Of a stretch of DNA of 51,802 nt, positions 16,114-23,521 are shown piece after piece (positions within the stretch are counted from its first letter, which is position 1; every line of letters begins with the position of its first letter). The stretch covers positions 1 through 51,802 of the forward strand of contig CAKQDL010000009.1 of the NCBI GenBank assembly GCA_934229395.1, read 5' to 3'. The position numbers were made by a program, and so were the translations under genes. The notes under the pieces were generated by a model that saw nothing but the letters and a program-made list of their open reading frames with translations, made no database searches and was not told the origin of the DNA. The DNA comes from an uncultured Peptococcaceae bacterium. Its GTDB lineage: Bacteria; Bacillota; Peptococcia; Peptococcales; Peptococcaceae.

Positions 16114-16662
16114 ATGACCTTTGCCCTACCCTTTGATTGGCCCATTTTGTATTTTATCCAAGAGCATTTGCGCACGGCTTGGCTCGATGTTGTGGTGCCG
16201 TTTTATTCGAGCCTTGGCAACGGTGGCCATTTGTGGATAGCCATTGCGTTGGTGCTGCTTTTTAGCAAAAGCTACCGCCGCGTGGGGGCGTGTATGCTCG
16301 TGGGGATGATGGCGGGGGTGCTTTTGGGCAACGAGTGGCTAAAAAACCTCGTCGCGCGTCCGAGGCCCTTTATGCTAGATTCTTCGGTGGCCCTCCTCAT
16401 ACCACCGCCGGGCCAGTATTCCTTCCCCTCGGGCCACACCCTCTCGTCCTTTATAGCAGCTACTTGTATGTGCTTTGGCGGGAAGTGGCTGGGTCTTGTG
16501 GGCATCAGCCTCGCGACCCTTATGGGGCTTTCAAGGCTCTATCTTTTTGTGCATTTTCCATCAGACGTACTCGTGGCAGTGGTGCTCGGCGCCCTTATAG
16601 CGTATAGCGTGTGGCATATAAGTCTGCGATTAACGTCAGCTATAAAGGCCCATAGAGAATAG
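16114..16662 (+). CDS. PAP2-family membrane phosphatase
   Basis: This 182-residue protein has several membrane segments and the three PAP2 motifs in order: KNLVARPRP, PSGHT and SRLYLFVHFPSD. The histidines of motifs 2 and 3 catalyse phosphoester hydrolysis. Such proteins dephosphorylate undecaprenyl pyrophosphate, phosphatidylglycerol phosphate or phosphatidic acid at the membrane; the substrate cannot be chosen from sequence. The start at 16114 follows AGGAGGA immediately after the upstream terminator. Confidence 0.85.
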   Translation: MTFALPFDWPILYFIQEHLRTAWLDVVVPFYSSLGNGGHLWIAIALVLLFSKSYRRVGACMLVGMMAGVLLGNEWLKNLVARPRPFMLDSSVALLIPPPGQYSFPSGHTLSSFIAATCMCFGGKWLGLVGISLATLMGLSRLYLFVHFPSDVLVAVVLGALIAYSVWHISLRLTSAIKAHRE

Positions 16663-16718
16663 TTATTAGCAAAAACACGCAAGAAAAAGAAATTTGCGAT
16701 TCTTTTCAGTAAGAAGTG

Positions 16719-16727
16719 TGTTATACT
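16719..16727 (+). promoter_or_regulatory. Extended -10 promoter of the thioredoxin gene
   Basis: TG, one base, then TATACT (16722-16727) fits an extended -10 element. No good -35 box is visible at 17 bases. Confidence 0.4.
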
Positions 16728-16761
16728 AGAGCAAACAAGACTCCAAGGAGGAATTTACAAC

Positions 16762-17070
16762 ATGGCAGTAATCACCATTACCAAAGAAAATTTCGAAGCA
16801 GAAGTTATCAGTAGCGACAAACCAGTCATCATCGATTTCTGGGCAACTTGGTGCGGTCCTTGCCGTATGGTAGGTCCAATCGTTGAACAAATCGCCGAAG
16901 AAAACCCAGACATCAAGGTTGGCAAAATCAACGTAGACGAACAACAAGAACTCGCTGCACAATTCCGTGTAATGAGCATCCCAACCCTCATGGGCGTAAA
17001 GGATGGCAAAATCGTGAACCAAAGCGTTGGCGTACAACCAAAGGCTCAAATCCTAGCCCTCGTAAAGTAA
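16762..17070 (+). CDS. trxA: Thioredoxin
   Basis: This 102-residue protein has the classic thioredoxin fold: FWATWCGPCRM with the redox CGPC at about residues 33-36, and the cis-proline in SIPTL. It reduces disulfides of cytoplasmic enzymes using electrons from a thioredoxin reductase not in this window. The start at 16762 follows AAGGAGGA. It is monocistronic, with its own promoter-like sequence and a terminator 11 bases after the stop. Confidence 0.93.
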   Translation: MAVITITKENFEAEVISSDKPVIIDFWATWCGPCRMVGPIVEQIAEENPDIKVGKINVDEQQELAAQFRVMSIPTLMGVKDGKIVNQSVGVQPKAQILALVK

Positions 17071-17080
17071 GCCAAACAAA

Positions 17081-17108
17081 AACCTCACCCGCGTGGTGGG
17101 GTTTTTTT
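17081..17108 (+). terminator. Terminator after trxA
   Basis: AACCTCACC pairs with GGTGGGGTT around a CGCGT loop, then a run of T's. Confidence 0.85.
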
Positions 17109-17183
17109 GCGCTCATTTTTCTGCGATAAGGGATATTAATAGTCAAAAGGGCAAAAAGGTCTTTTCATAACCTGTAATATCAG

Positions 17184-17228
17184 TATAATAAGTACTGTGA
17201 GGTTTAGCTGCTAAACAAGCAGCCCTCA
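17184..17228 (+). promoter_or_regulatory. Promoter -10 and leader hairpin of the MarR-suf operon
   Basis: TATAAT at 17184-17189 is followed by a hairpin in the leader: TGAGG (17198-17202) and GCTGC (17207-17211) pair with GCAGC (17219-17223) and CCTCA (17224-17228). The duplex could be an operator for the MarR protein or an RNA stem above the ribosome binding site. Confidence 0.5.
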
Positions 17229-17243
17229 TAAAGAGGTGACTTT

Positions 17244-17672
17244 ATGGAAAAAAAAGACCTTTACATCAGCGTGTACCGCATCATCAACAAGTACAACGCC
17301 AAAACTAAGCAGCCAAAGACTTTTGGCACCAAAGAAACGGTGTGCGGCTCAGAGGCACAGGTGTTGGACGTGGTGGCCCACGAGGACAACGTGACGGGCT
17401 CGATGATTGCTTCTATTTTGGGCATTACCAAGGGGGCTGTGAGCCAAACCTTGGCCAAGCTCGAAAAGAAGGGGCTCATCTATCGCGACGATGGCGCCAC
17501 AGCCTACATTCGTTTGACCGACAGCGGACACGAAATTTTAGTTAATTATTTTGCATATAGAGATTGTCGCTTGCGCAAGGTGCTTGCAGCCGCCAGTGCG
17601 CTACCGGAGGAAAGCGCCCTCATTATGCTAGAGCTGCTCGACGCCTTCGAAGAGGCGCTCGATCAATATTAA
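17244..17672 (+). CDS. MarR-family transcriptional regulator
   Basis: The 142-residue winged-helix protein reads MIASILGITKGAVSQTLAKLEKKGLI, the MarR recognition helix and wing, with RLTDSGHE after it. It lies 22 bases upstream of sufC and shares its transcript, so it probably controls the iron-sulfur assembly genes. This takes the place held by IscR or SufR elsewhere. Only two cysteines (VCGS and RDCRL) are present, too few for an obvious cluster site, so the signal is unknown. Confidence 0.8.
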   Translation: MEKKDLYISVYRIINKYNAKTKQPKTFGTKETVCGSEAQVLDVVAHEDNVTGSMIASILGITKGAVSQTLAKLEKKGLIYRDDGATAYIRLTDSGHEILVNYFAYRDCRLRKVLAAASALPEESALIMLELLDAFEEALDQY

Positions 17673-17694
17673 GGGATTTATTGGAGGAAAGAGC

Positions 17695-18408
17695 ATGTTA
17701 AAGTTAGAACACATTTCTTACGGCGTAGAAGAACGCCCTAATATTTTAAACGATGTCTGCCTAGAGCTTGATGAACCATTTGTAGCCATCACCGGCCCTA
17801 ATGGCAGCGGCAAGAGCACCCTCGTTAAGGTCATTGCTGGCATTATTAAGCCAACCAGCGGCCGCATTTATTTCGATGGCCAAGACATCACCGATTTGTC
17901 CATCACTGAACGCGCCAACATGGGTATCAGCTACGCCTTCCAAAAGCCTGTCGCTTTTAAGGGCCTCAAGGTGTTTGATTTAATCAACCTCGCAGCCGGC
18001 AAGGGCCTCAACCTCACCGAAGCCTGCGAATACTTGAGTGAAGTTGGCCTCTGCGCCCGCGATTACATCAACCGTGAGCTCAACGATAGTCTCAGCGGCG
18101 GCGAAATGAAGCGCATCGAAATCGCCATGATTCTCGCTCGCTCCACAGCCCTATCCCTTTTTGACGAACCAGAAGCCGGTATTGACCTTTGGAGCTTCCA
18201 AAACCTCATTTCTGTGTTCGAAAAAATGAACGAAAAAACCCAAGGCAACATTCTCATCATTTCTCACCAAGAACGCATTTTGAACATTGCCAACACCATC
18301 ATCATGATGCAAGACGGCAAGGTGGTTCACAAGGGCACCCCAGAGGAAGTTATGCCACATATTTTAAACACCGGTTGCACCAAGCTCATGGACAAGATGG
18401 GCAACTAA
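17695..18408 (+). CDS. sufC: Fe-S cluster assembly ATPase SufC
   Basis: This 237-residue ABC ATPase has Walker A GPNGSGKST, the SufC-type AFQKPVAFKG Q-loop region, signature SGGEMKR, LFDEPEAGIDLWSF (Walker B) and the switch His in ISHQER. SufC energises the SufB scaffold to build Fe-S clusters in the cytoplasm. The start at 17695 follows GGAGGAAAG. Strong codon bias suggests high expression. The downstream sufB starts 12 bases after its stop. Confidence 0.9.
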   Translation: MLKLEHISYGVEERPNILNDVCLELDEPFVAITGPNGSGKSTLVKVIAGIIKPTSGRIYFDGQDITDLSITERANMGISYAFQKPVAFKGLKVFDLINLAAGKGLNLTEACEYLSEVGLCARDYINRELNDSLSGGEMKRIEIAMILARSTALSLFDEPEAGIDLWSFQNLISVFEKMNEKTQGNILIISHQERILNIANTIIMMQDGKVVHKGTPEEVMPHILNTGCTKLMDKMGN

Positions 18409-18420
18409 GGAGGTACTACA

Positions 18421-19338
18421 ATGGATGATATTCAAAAACGTTTACTTAAAGAAGTTGCAGATTTAGACGCACTCCCAGTAGGTGCATATAATATTCGCGC
18501 CGATGGCGCAAGCGCAGGCCGTCAATCCACCGCCAACATCGAAATCGTGTCCCAAAAGGACCGCCCAGGTATTGAAATTCACGTCAAGCCAGGCACCGTC
18601 AACGAATCCATGCATATCCCTGTTATTATTCAGGAAAGTGGCCTCAAGGATATGGTCTATAATGATTTCTACATTGGAGAAAACTGTGACATCACCATCG
18701 TCGCTGGTTGCGGCATCCACAACTGTGGCGGCGGCGAAAGCCAACACGACGGTATCCACACCTTCTACATTGGCAAAAACGCAAAGGTACGCTACATAGA
18801 AAAGCACTTTGGCGAAGGCGATGGCCGCGGCAAGCAAATCATGAACCCAACCACCGTGGTGCATCTCGAAGAAAACGCCTACATGGAAATGGAAACCGCC
18901 CAAATTGCCGGCATTGATGACACCATTCGCGATACCAGCGGCGATTTGGCAGCAGGTGCCACCCTCATCGTGAACGAAAAAATCCTCACCACCGGCGAGC
19001 AAGTTGCAAAGACCAACTTCTCCGTCGACCTCAACGGCAAAGGCTGCTCCACCAACGTGGTGTCCCGCTCCGTAGCTAAGGAAAAATCCTTCCAAGAATT
19101 CGTCAGCCGCATCAACGGCAACGCAGAATGCTACGGTCACACCGAATGTGACGCCATCATCATGGACGACGCACGCGTCATCGCAAGCCCACAGCTCAGC
19201 GCAAGCTGCATCGACGCCAGCCTCATCCACGAAGCCGCCATCGGCAAAATCGCCGGCGAACAGCTCATCAAACTCATGACCCTAGGCCTCACCGAACAAG
19301 AAGCAGAAGAACAAATCATCAACGGCTTCCTCAACTAA
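18421..19338 (+). CDS. sufB: SufB/SufD-type Fe-S scaffold, short single-scaffold form
   Basis: The 305-residue protein has the SufBD beta-helix core. It includes GCGIHNCGGGESQHDG with candidate cluster ligands, EKHFGEGDGRG, and a C-terminal HTECDAIIMDD, SAS block plus HEAAIGKIAGEQL. It is about 150 residues shorter than E. coli SufB. It is the only scaffold here, with no sufD, sufS or sufU adjacent, as in the minimal SufCB (SMS) systems of archaea and some anaerobes. SufC2B2 would assemble clusters for the nearby hydrogenase among other clients. Start preceded by AGGAGG. Confidence 0.88.
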   Translation: MDDIQKRLLKEVADLDALPVGAYNIRADGASAGRQSTANIEIVSQKDRPGIEIHVKPGTVNESMHIPVIIQESGLKDMVYNDFYIGENCDITIVAGCGIHNCGGGESQHDGIHTFYIGKNAKVRYIEKHFGEGDGRGKQIMNPTTVVHLEENAYMEMETAQIAGIDDTIRDTSGDLAAGATLIVNEKILTTGEQVAKTNFSVDLNGKGCSTNVVSRSVAKEKSFQEFVSRINGNAECYGHTECDAIIMDDARVIASPQLSASCIDASLIHEAAIGKIAGEQLIKLMTLGLTEQEAEEQIINGFLN

Positions 19339-19349
19339 ACAACCAAAAA

Positions 19350-19625
19350 CGCCATCCTGGTTTTAAGGGTGCTGACAGTGCTTCCAATTTGCCCCTACAT
19401 TGCGGCCTTGCTCCTTCTCGTGTATGATGCCAACATTGGTGGTTTCCTCTTTGGGAGAGTTATGGACCGGGCGCGTACTATTTCACCGATGTGCCGGGCT
19501 GGTCGAAGGTGTTTTTAGAATCACGGCATTTGGGTTTTAAGCATCCAGTGATTTGCATGGGCTTCTTCGTTGGTTGGGGCATCTTGATGTATCGCGTTCT
19601 CGTTTGGCTCAATGATAAGCTATAA
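19350..19625 (+). pseudogene. Remnant of a small membrane protein
   Basis: One frame reads VLTVLPICPYIAALLLLVYD, a membrane helix. A second frame, after a shift near 19455-19465, reads GPGAYYFTDVPGWSKVF, a second helix (CMGFFVGWGILMYRVLVWL), and a stop at 19623-19625. No start codon or ribosome binding site precedes the first part. I do not recognise the family. The segment looks like a decayed gene with two membrane helices. Confidence 0.45.
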
Positions 19626-19629
19626 AAAA

Positions 19630-19669
19630 TAAGAGTAGGTTACTCCCTAGGGAGCAGCCTACTCTTTTT
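19630..19669. terminator. Bidirectional terminator before the hydrogenase operon 3' end
   Basis: AGAGTAGG..ACTCCC pairs with GGGAG..CCTACTCT, flanked by A and T runs. It ends the hydA transcript on the - strand and closes the suf region on the + strand. Confidence 0.8.
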
Positions 19670-19676
19670 ATTTGTC

Positions 19677-21425
19677 TTAGTCTGTGAGGTGGCGTGGCAT
19701 TTTCCAGGCTTCGTGGTCGGTATGAAGCAGGTGATGGGCCTTTTCGCCACATGGGGTGCCGAGGTAGTCGTGGTAGAGGGTTTGCACGTCTGGATTTTCG
19801 TGGCTAAAGCGAAGGTTTTCTTCGCGGTCGATTTTCCAAAGGGCAGCGCCGCGGTGAACGTTGTTGGAAACGCCATCAAGGAATGGCTGTCCGCCGCCAC
19901 CTACGCAGCCACCAGGGCAGGCCATGACTTCAACAAAGTCGAAGCGCGCCTTGCCAGCTTTAATGGCTTCCATGAGCTTGCGGGTGTTACCGAGGCCAGA
20001 TACAACGGCAATACGCACATCTCCGGCTCCAGGAATGGAGAAGATGGCTTGCTTGCCTTCGGCGGCTTCAAGGTCGCGGATGGACATAAAGGCATCTGGA
20101 GATGGGTTTTCGCCGGTAATGAGGTAGTAGGCGCTGCGAAGGGCCGCGTCCATAACACCACCGGTGGTACCAAAGATAACAGCAGCGCCGGTGCTGGTGC
20201 CGAGTGGGGTGTCAAATTCTGCATCAACAATTTCGTGGATGTCGATTTGGTCGGCGCGAATCATGCGGGTAAACTCGCGGGTGGTGAGAACGATATCTAC
20301 GTCTGGATCGCCGCAGGCATCGTTCATGGTTTCAATGGCGCATTCGGATTTTTTGGCCACGCAAGGCATAATGGAAATCATGCGAATTTTGTGTGGATCA
20401 ATGCCGGCCTTCTTGGCAAAATAGCTCTTGGTTACAGCGCCAAACATTTGCTGTGGCGATTTTGCGGTAGAAAGGTTTTGGGTAAATTCTGGATAGTTGG
20501 ACTTGAGGAAACGCACCCAACCAGGGCAGCAGGAGGTGAACATTGGCCATACATGGCGGTCATGATGGGTGAAACGTTCTACAAATTCTGTGCCTTCTTC
20601 CATAATGGTGAGGTCAGCGGCAAAGTTGGTGTCAAAAACATAGTCAAAGCCAATTTGCTTTAATACGCCTACCATCTTCTTGGTGGTGAGGACGGTGGAG
20701 TCAATGCCCAATTCTTCGGCCCAAGCCACACGCACAGCAGGAGCCACCTGTACCACGGTGACAATTTCAGGATCTGCCAAAGCGTCCATGACCTTTTCGG
20801 TGTCATCGCGTTCGCTAAGGGCGGCTGTTGGGCAGTGGGTGATGCATTGGCCGCAGAAGGAGCAGTCGGCATGGGCAAAGTCGCGGTTGTGGCTAACGTT
20901 AATGGCCACGCGGGAGCCAGTGCCGGTAAGGTCCCAAATGTTTAAGGTTTGAATGTTGTCGCAGACTTGGATGCAGCGCATACATTTGATGCACTTGCTG
21001 TTGTCGCGAATGAGGGGTTGGGTTTGGTCCCAAATATTGTGATGAATGTTGAGTGGGAATGGGTTATAAAGCACGTTGAGGTCGCGCGCGAGCTTTTGCA
21101 AGGCGCAGTTGCCGTTGCGCACGCAAATTGGACAGTTGCAATTGTGCTGAGAAAGAATCAGGCGCATATTGGTGCGGCGCGCTGCACGCACGCGTGGGCT
21201 GTTGGTATGAACCACCATGCCCTCTTGGCAAAGGTCAACGCAGGCAGGAACAAGGTGCTCAATGCCTTCCACCTCTACAATGCACATACGGCAAGCGCCA
21301 ATTTCGTTCAGCCCTTCCCAGTAGCAGAGGCTAGGCACAGGATGGCCAGCAATGTCGGCGGCCTTTAAGAGGGTGGTGCCTTCCGGTACTGTTAGGGTTA
21401 CGTCATCGATTTTTAAGGTTACCAT
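19677..21425 (-). CDS. hydA: [FeFe] hydrogenase catalytic subunit
   Basis: The 582-residue protein has, in order: an N-terminal 2Fe-2S domain (SLCYWEGLNEIGACRMC), the His-cluster block HNCNCPICVRNGNC, and two 4Fe-4S ferredoxin motifs (CIKCMRCIQVC, CSFCGQCITHC). The H-cluster motifs follow: TSCCPGW, MPCVAKKSE and EVMACPGGCVGGGGQP. The fold matches group A cytoplasmic hydrogenases such as HndD. It would evolve or oxidise H2 with electrons from the GltD-like partner encoded seven bases into its start. Maturases HydEFG are not in the window. The start at 21425 overlaps the end of the upstream gene. Confidence 0.93.
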   Translation of the reverse strand: MVTLKIDDVTLTVPEGTTLLKAADIAGHPVPSLCYWEGLNEIGACRMCIVEVEGIEHLVPACVDLCQEGMVVHTNSPRVRAARRTNMRLILSQHNCNCPICVRNGNCALQKLARDLNVLYNPFPLNIHHNIWDQTQPLIRDNSKCIKCMRCIQVCDNIQTLNIWDLTGTGSRVAINVSHNRDFAHADCSFCGQCITHCPTAALSERDDTEKVMDALADPEIVTVVQVAPAVRVAWAEELGIDSTVLTTKKMVGVLKQIGFDYVFDTNFAADLTIMEEGTEFVERFTHHDRHVWPMFTSCCPGWVRFLKSNYPEFTQNLSTAKSPQQMFGAVTKSYFAKKAGIDPHKIRMISIMPCVAKKSECAIETMNDACGDPDVDIVLTTREFTRMIRADQIDIHEIVDAEFDTPLGTSTGAAVIFGTTGGVMDAALRSAYYLITGENPSPDAFMSIRDLEAAEGKQAIFSIPGAGDVRIAVVSGLGNTRKLMEAIKAGKARFDFVEVMACPGGCVGGGGQPFLDGVSNNVHRGAALWKIDREENLRFSHENPDVQTLYHDYLGTPCGEKAHHLLHTDHEAWKMPRHLTD

Positions 21426-23257
21426 TTTGTATGTCTCCCTCCTCTGAAGATACCGTAGCCAAAGTGGTCACAACGTAGGCAACGGCTGCTTTCGGCCATG
21501 GCGCCTTTTTCGGTGAGACCGCATTCAATGCATTCAAAGTCGTTTTTGCGCACCAAGGCTTCGCGTTCGGTGGTGTTGACACGGGAGCAAAGTGGCTTGT
21601 CGGAAAGGGCTGGGTCTGGAATTTGCACGTCCACAGTGATTTCGTGGTTGAAGCCCAAATATTCGTCAATATTGGCAGCAGCCACCTTACCAGCTGCAAT
21701 GGCGCGGATGGCAGAGGCAGGACCGGTAACGCAGTCACCGCCAGCAAAAACGCCGTCCATATTTTCATTGCCTAGGCGGCTGTCGCTAAGGGCTTGGATG
21801 GCGCCGTGGAAGACAGGCACGCCAGCATCTTCAAAGACGCGAGAATCAATCCCTTGGCCAATGGCCTCGATGATGATATCGGCAGGAATCGTGACTTCTG
21901 GCACTTCGTCTGGCTCTAGGGATGGGCGACCGCGCTTGATGAGGCTGGTGATTTGCTCTTGGGCAACAAGGGCAGTCACATGGCCATCTTCGTCGGCTTC
22001 GATACGTACAGGGGAATGCAGGGTCAAAAGCTCAGCGCCTTCTGCAATAGCGCCTTCCACTTCTTCAGGAAGGGCGGTCATATCCTCTTGACGACGGCGG
22101 TACACGCAGGTGACTTTCTTGGCGCCAAAGCGAATGGAAGAACGGGTAACGTCCATAGCAACGTTGCCACCGCCGATGATGACCACGTTTTTGCCTTCGA
22201 ATCCTGGATCTTCTTCGTCACCAATATGGCGCAGCACTTCTACAGCACTGAATACGCCAATGCTGTCTTCGCCAGGGGTGCCGCTCTTCTTATCGTTGTG
22301 AGCGCCAATGGCGAGGTAGAGGCAGTCGTAGTCTTCGTGCAATTGTGCAAAGGAAACATCTTGGCCAACGGTGGTGTTGGTATGCACGTCAATACCCAAG
22401 GAAAGAATGGAGTTGATTTCGCCGTCCAAAAGCTTGCGTGGGAAGCGGTAGCTAGGAATACCATAGCGAAGCATACCACCCAAGGCCTTGCGTTTTTCGA
22501 AAATAGTGACCTTGTGGCCCATGAGTGCGAGGTAGTAAGCACAGGAAAGACCACCGGGACCACCGCCTACAATGGCAATGGACTTGCCAGTAGCAGGTGC
22601 GCAGGCTGGCTGTGGCACATCGCCAGCAGTGTCTACAGCAAAACGCTTGAGGCCGCGAATGTTCACAGGGGCATCGAGCATATGACGGCGGCAGCGTGCT
22701 TCGCAAGGATGCTCGCAAACGTACGCACAAGCCACAGGGAATGGGTTGTCCTTACGAATGAGGCGCACAGCATCGGCAGGGCGGCCGTCACGAATAAGGG
22801 CAATATAACCAGGGATGTCAACCTTGGCAGGGCAGAGTGCCACGCAAGGCACAGGTTGTTCCATGTTGCCAAGACAGCGATGGTTGACGATGTGTTCAAT
22901 ATAGTCATCGCGGAAGCCTTTAAGACCACTTAGCACAAGGCGCGCAGCGTGGGTGCCAATGGCACAGGAGGCAGTGTTTGCAATCATAAGCGCAGTATCT
23001 TCCAAAAGATCCAGGTCTTCCATCTTGCCGTGACCATCCAAAATGCCTCGCATAATGTTGGCCAGTTGGCCCAAGCCAACGCGACATGGCACGCATTTGC
23101 CACAGGTTTGCGCGTGGCAAAGGGTAAGAAAGTTCAAAGACATATCGACCGGGCAAAGCCCTGGGCCAGATGCGATGATACGACGTTCCATATCATGGTA
23201 AAGCTGGTCCACAACCAATTGCGCCTGATCGGGGGTGTTGATATCCAATCTACTCAA
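21419..23257 (-). CDS. Hydrogenase partner: NuoF-type Fe-S domain fused to GltD-like FAD/NAD(P) oxidoreductase
   Basis: A TTG start at 23257 is preceded by GAGGG and gives 612 residues. An ATG 25 codons upstream lies inside an inverted repeat and has no ribosome binding site. Residues 45-110 carry the NuoF-like cluster motif TCGKCVPCRVG, but the FMN/NADH-binding NuoF barrel is missing. Residues 130-560 are a glutamate-synthase small-subunit module: the CPAKVDIPGY Fe-S region, GGGPGGLSCAYYL (FAD) and GGGNVAMD (NAD(P)). The C-terminus holds CIECG and CLRCD pairs. The pairing matches glutamate-synthase-linked (group A2-type) hydrogenases. It probably channels NAD(P)H electrons to HydA. Confidence 0.85.
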   Translation of the reverse strand: MSRLDINTPDQAQLVVDQLYHDMERRIIASGPGLCPVDMSLNFLTLCHAQTCGKCVPCRVGLGQLANIMRGILDGHGKMEDLDLLEDTALMIANTASCAIGTHAARLVLSGLKGFRDDYIEHIVNHRCLGNMEQPVPCVALCPAKVDIPGYIALIRDGRPADAVRLIRKDNPFPVACAYVCEHPCEARCRRHMLDAPVNIRGLKRFAVDTAGDVPQPACAPATGKSIAIVGGGPGGLSCAYYLALMGHKVTIFEKRKALGGMLRYGIPSYRFPRKLLDGEINSILSLGIDVHTNTTVGQDVSFAQLHEDYDCLYLAIGAHNDKKSGTPGEDSIGVFSAVEVLRHIGDEEDPGFEGKNVVIIGGGNVAMDVTRSSIRFGAKKVTCVYRRRQEDMTALPEEVEGAIAEGAELLTLHSPVRIEADEDGHVTALVAQEQITSLIKRGRPSLEPDEVPEVTIPADIIIEAIGQGIDSRVFEDAGVPVFHGAIQALSDSRLGNENMDGVFAGGDCVTGPASAIRAIAAGKVAAANIDEYLGFNHEITVDVQIPDPALSDKPLCSRVNTTEREALVRKNDFECIECGLTEKGAMAESSRCLRCDHFGYGIFRGGRHTKW

Positions 23258-23291
23258 TGTTGTCCCTCTTTTCTCAATAAATGGTTGTTTT

Positions 23292-23332
23292 ATGACCGAT
23301 AATTGCTTAGATATCCGGCAATTATTGGTCAT
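23292..23332. promoter_or_regulatory. Near-perfect inverted repeat at the hydrogenase operon transcription start
   Basis: ATGACCGATAATTGC (23292-23306) and GCAATTATTGGTCAT (23318-23332) match as inverted arms in 14 of 15 positions, with an 11-base spacer. It sits just downstream of the predicted -10. That position suits a repressor operator, or a hairpin at the mRNA 5' end. Confidence 0.7.
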
Positions 23333-23340
23333 ATTTGCGT

Positions 23341-23368
23341 ATTATACTCTTATTATGACAGGTCACAA
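23341..23368 (-). promoter_or_regulatory. Promoter of the hydrogenase operon
   Basis: On the - strand TTGTGA (23368-23363) is followed after 16 bases by TATAAT (23346-23341). Transcription would begin near 23334, at the edge of the inverted repeat. Confidence 0.6.
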
Positions 23369-23425
23369 GACATTTGTCCATGACCAGCATGATAACATTA
23401 GAATGAAAATCGTGTATACACCAAA

Positions 23426-23451
23426 GGGCGAGGGATGTGGATCCCTCGCCC
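23426..23451 (-). terminator. Hairpin after the lactate permease gene
   Basis: A perfect 11-bp stem (GGGCGAGGGAT with ATCCCTCGCCC) has a four-base loop and lies 70 bases past the permease stop. The T tract is poor, so termination may be partial. Confidence 0.5.
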
Positions 23452-23521
23452 CTTAGCGTGAAAGAAAATTATGTGGTTACAGTTGATGTGAGAGGAAGGC
23501 ACAACAGCTGTCTAGTTCAAA

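Noticed and set aside
19689..20663. A 324-codon + strand ORF opposite hydA
   Set aside because: It is a mirror of the cysteine-rich hydrogenase coding strand and has no start signals.
21953..22933. A 326-codon + strand ORF opposite the hydrogenase partner gene
   Set aside because: Overlaps the whole GltD-like FAD domain in antisense. The - strand has clear nucleotide-binding motifs.
23292..23332. Rex (NADH-sensing) operator
   Set aside because: The repeat lacks the TTGTGAnnnnnnTCACAA consensus, so it is kept as an operator of unknown factor.
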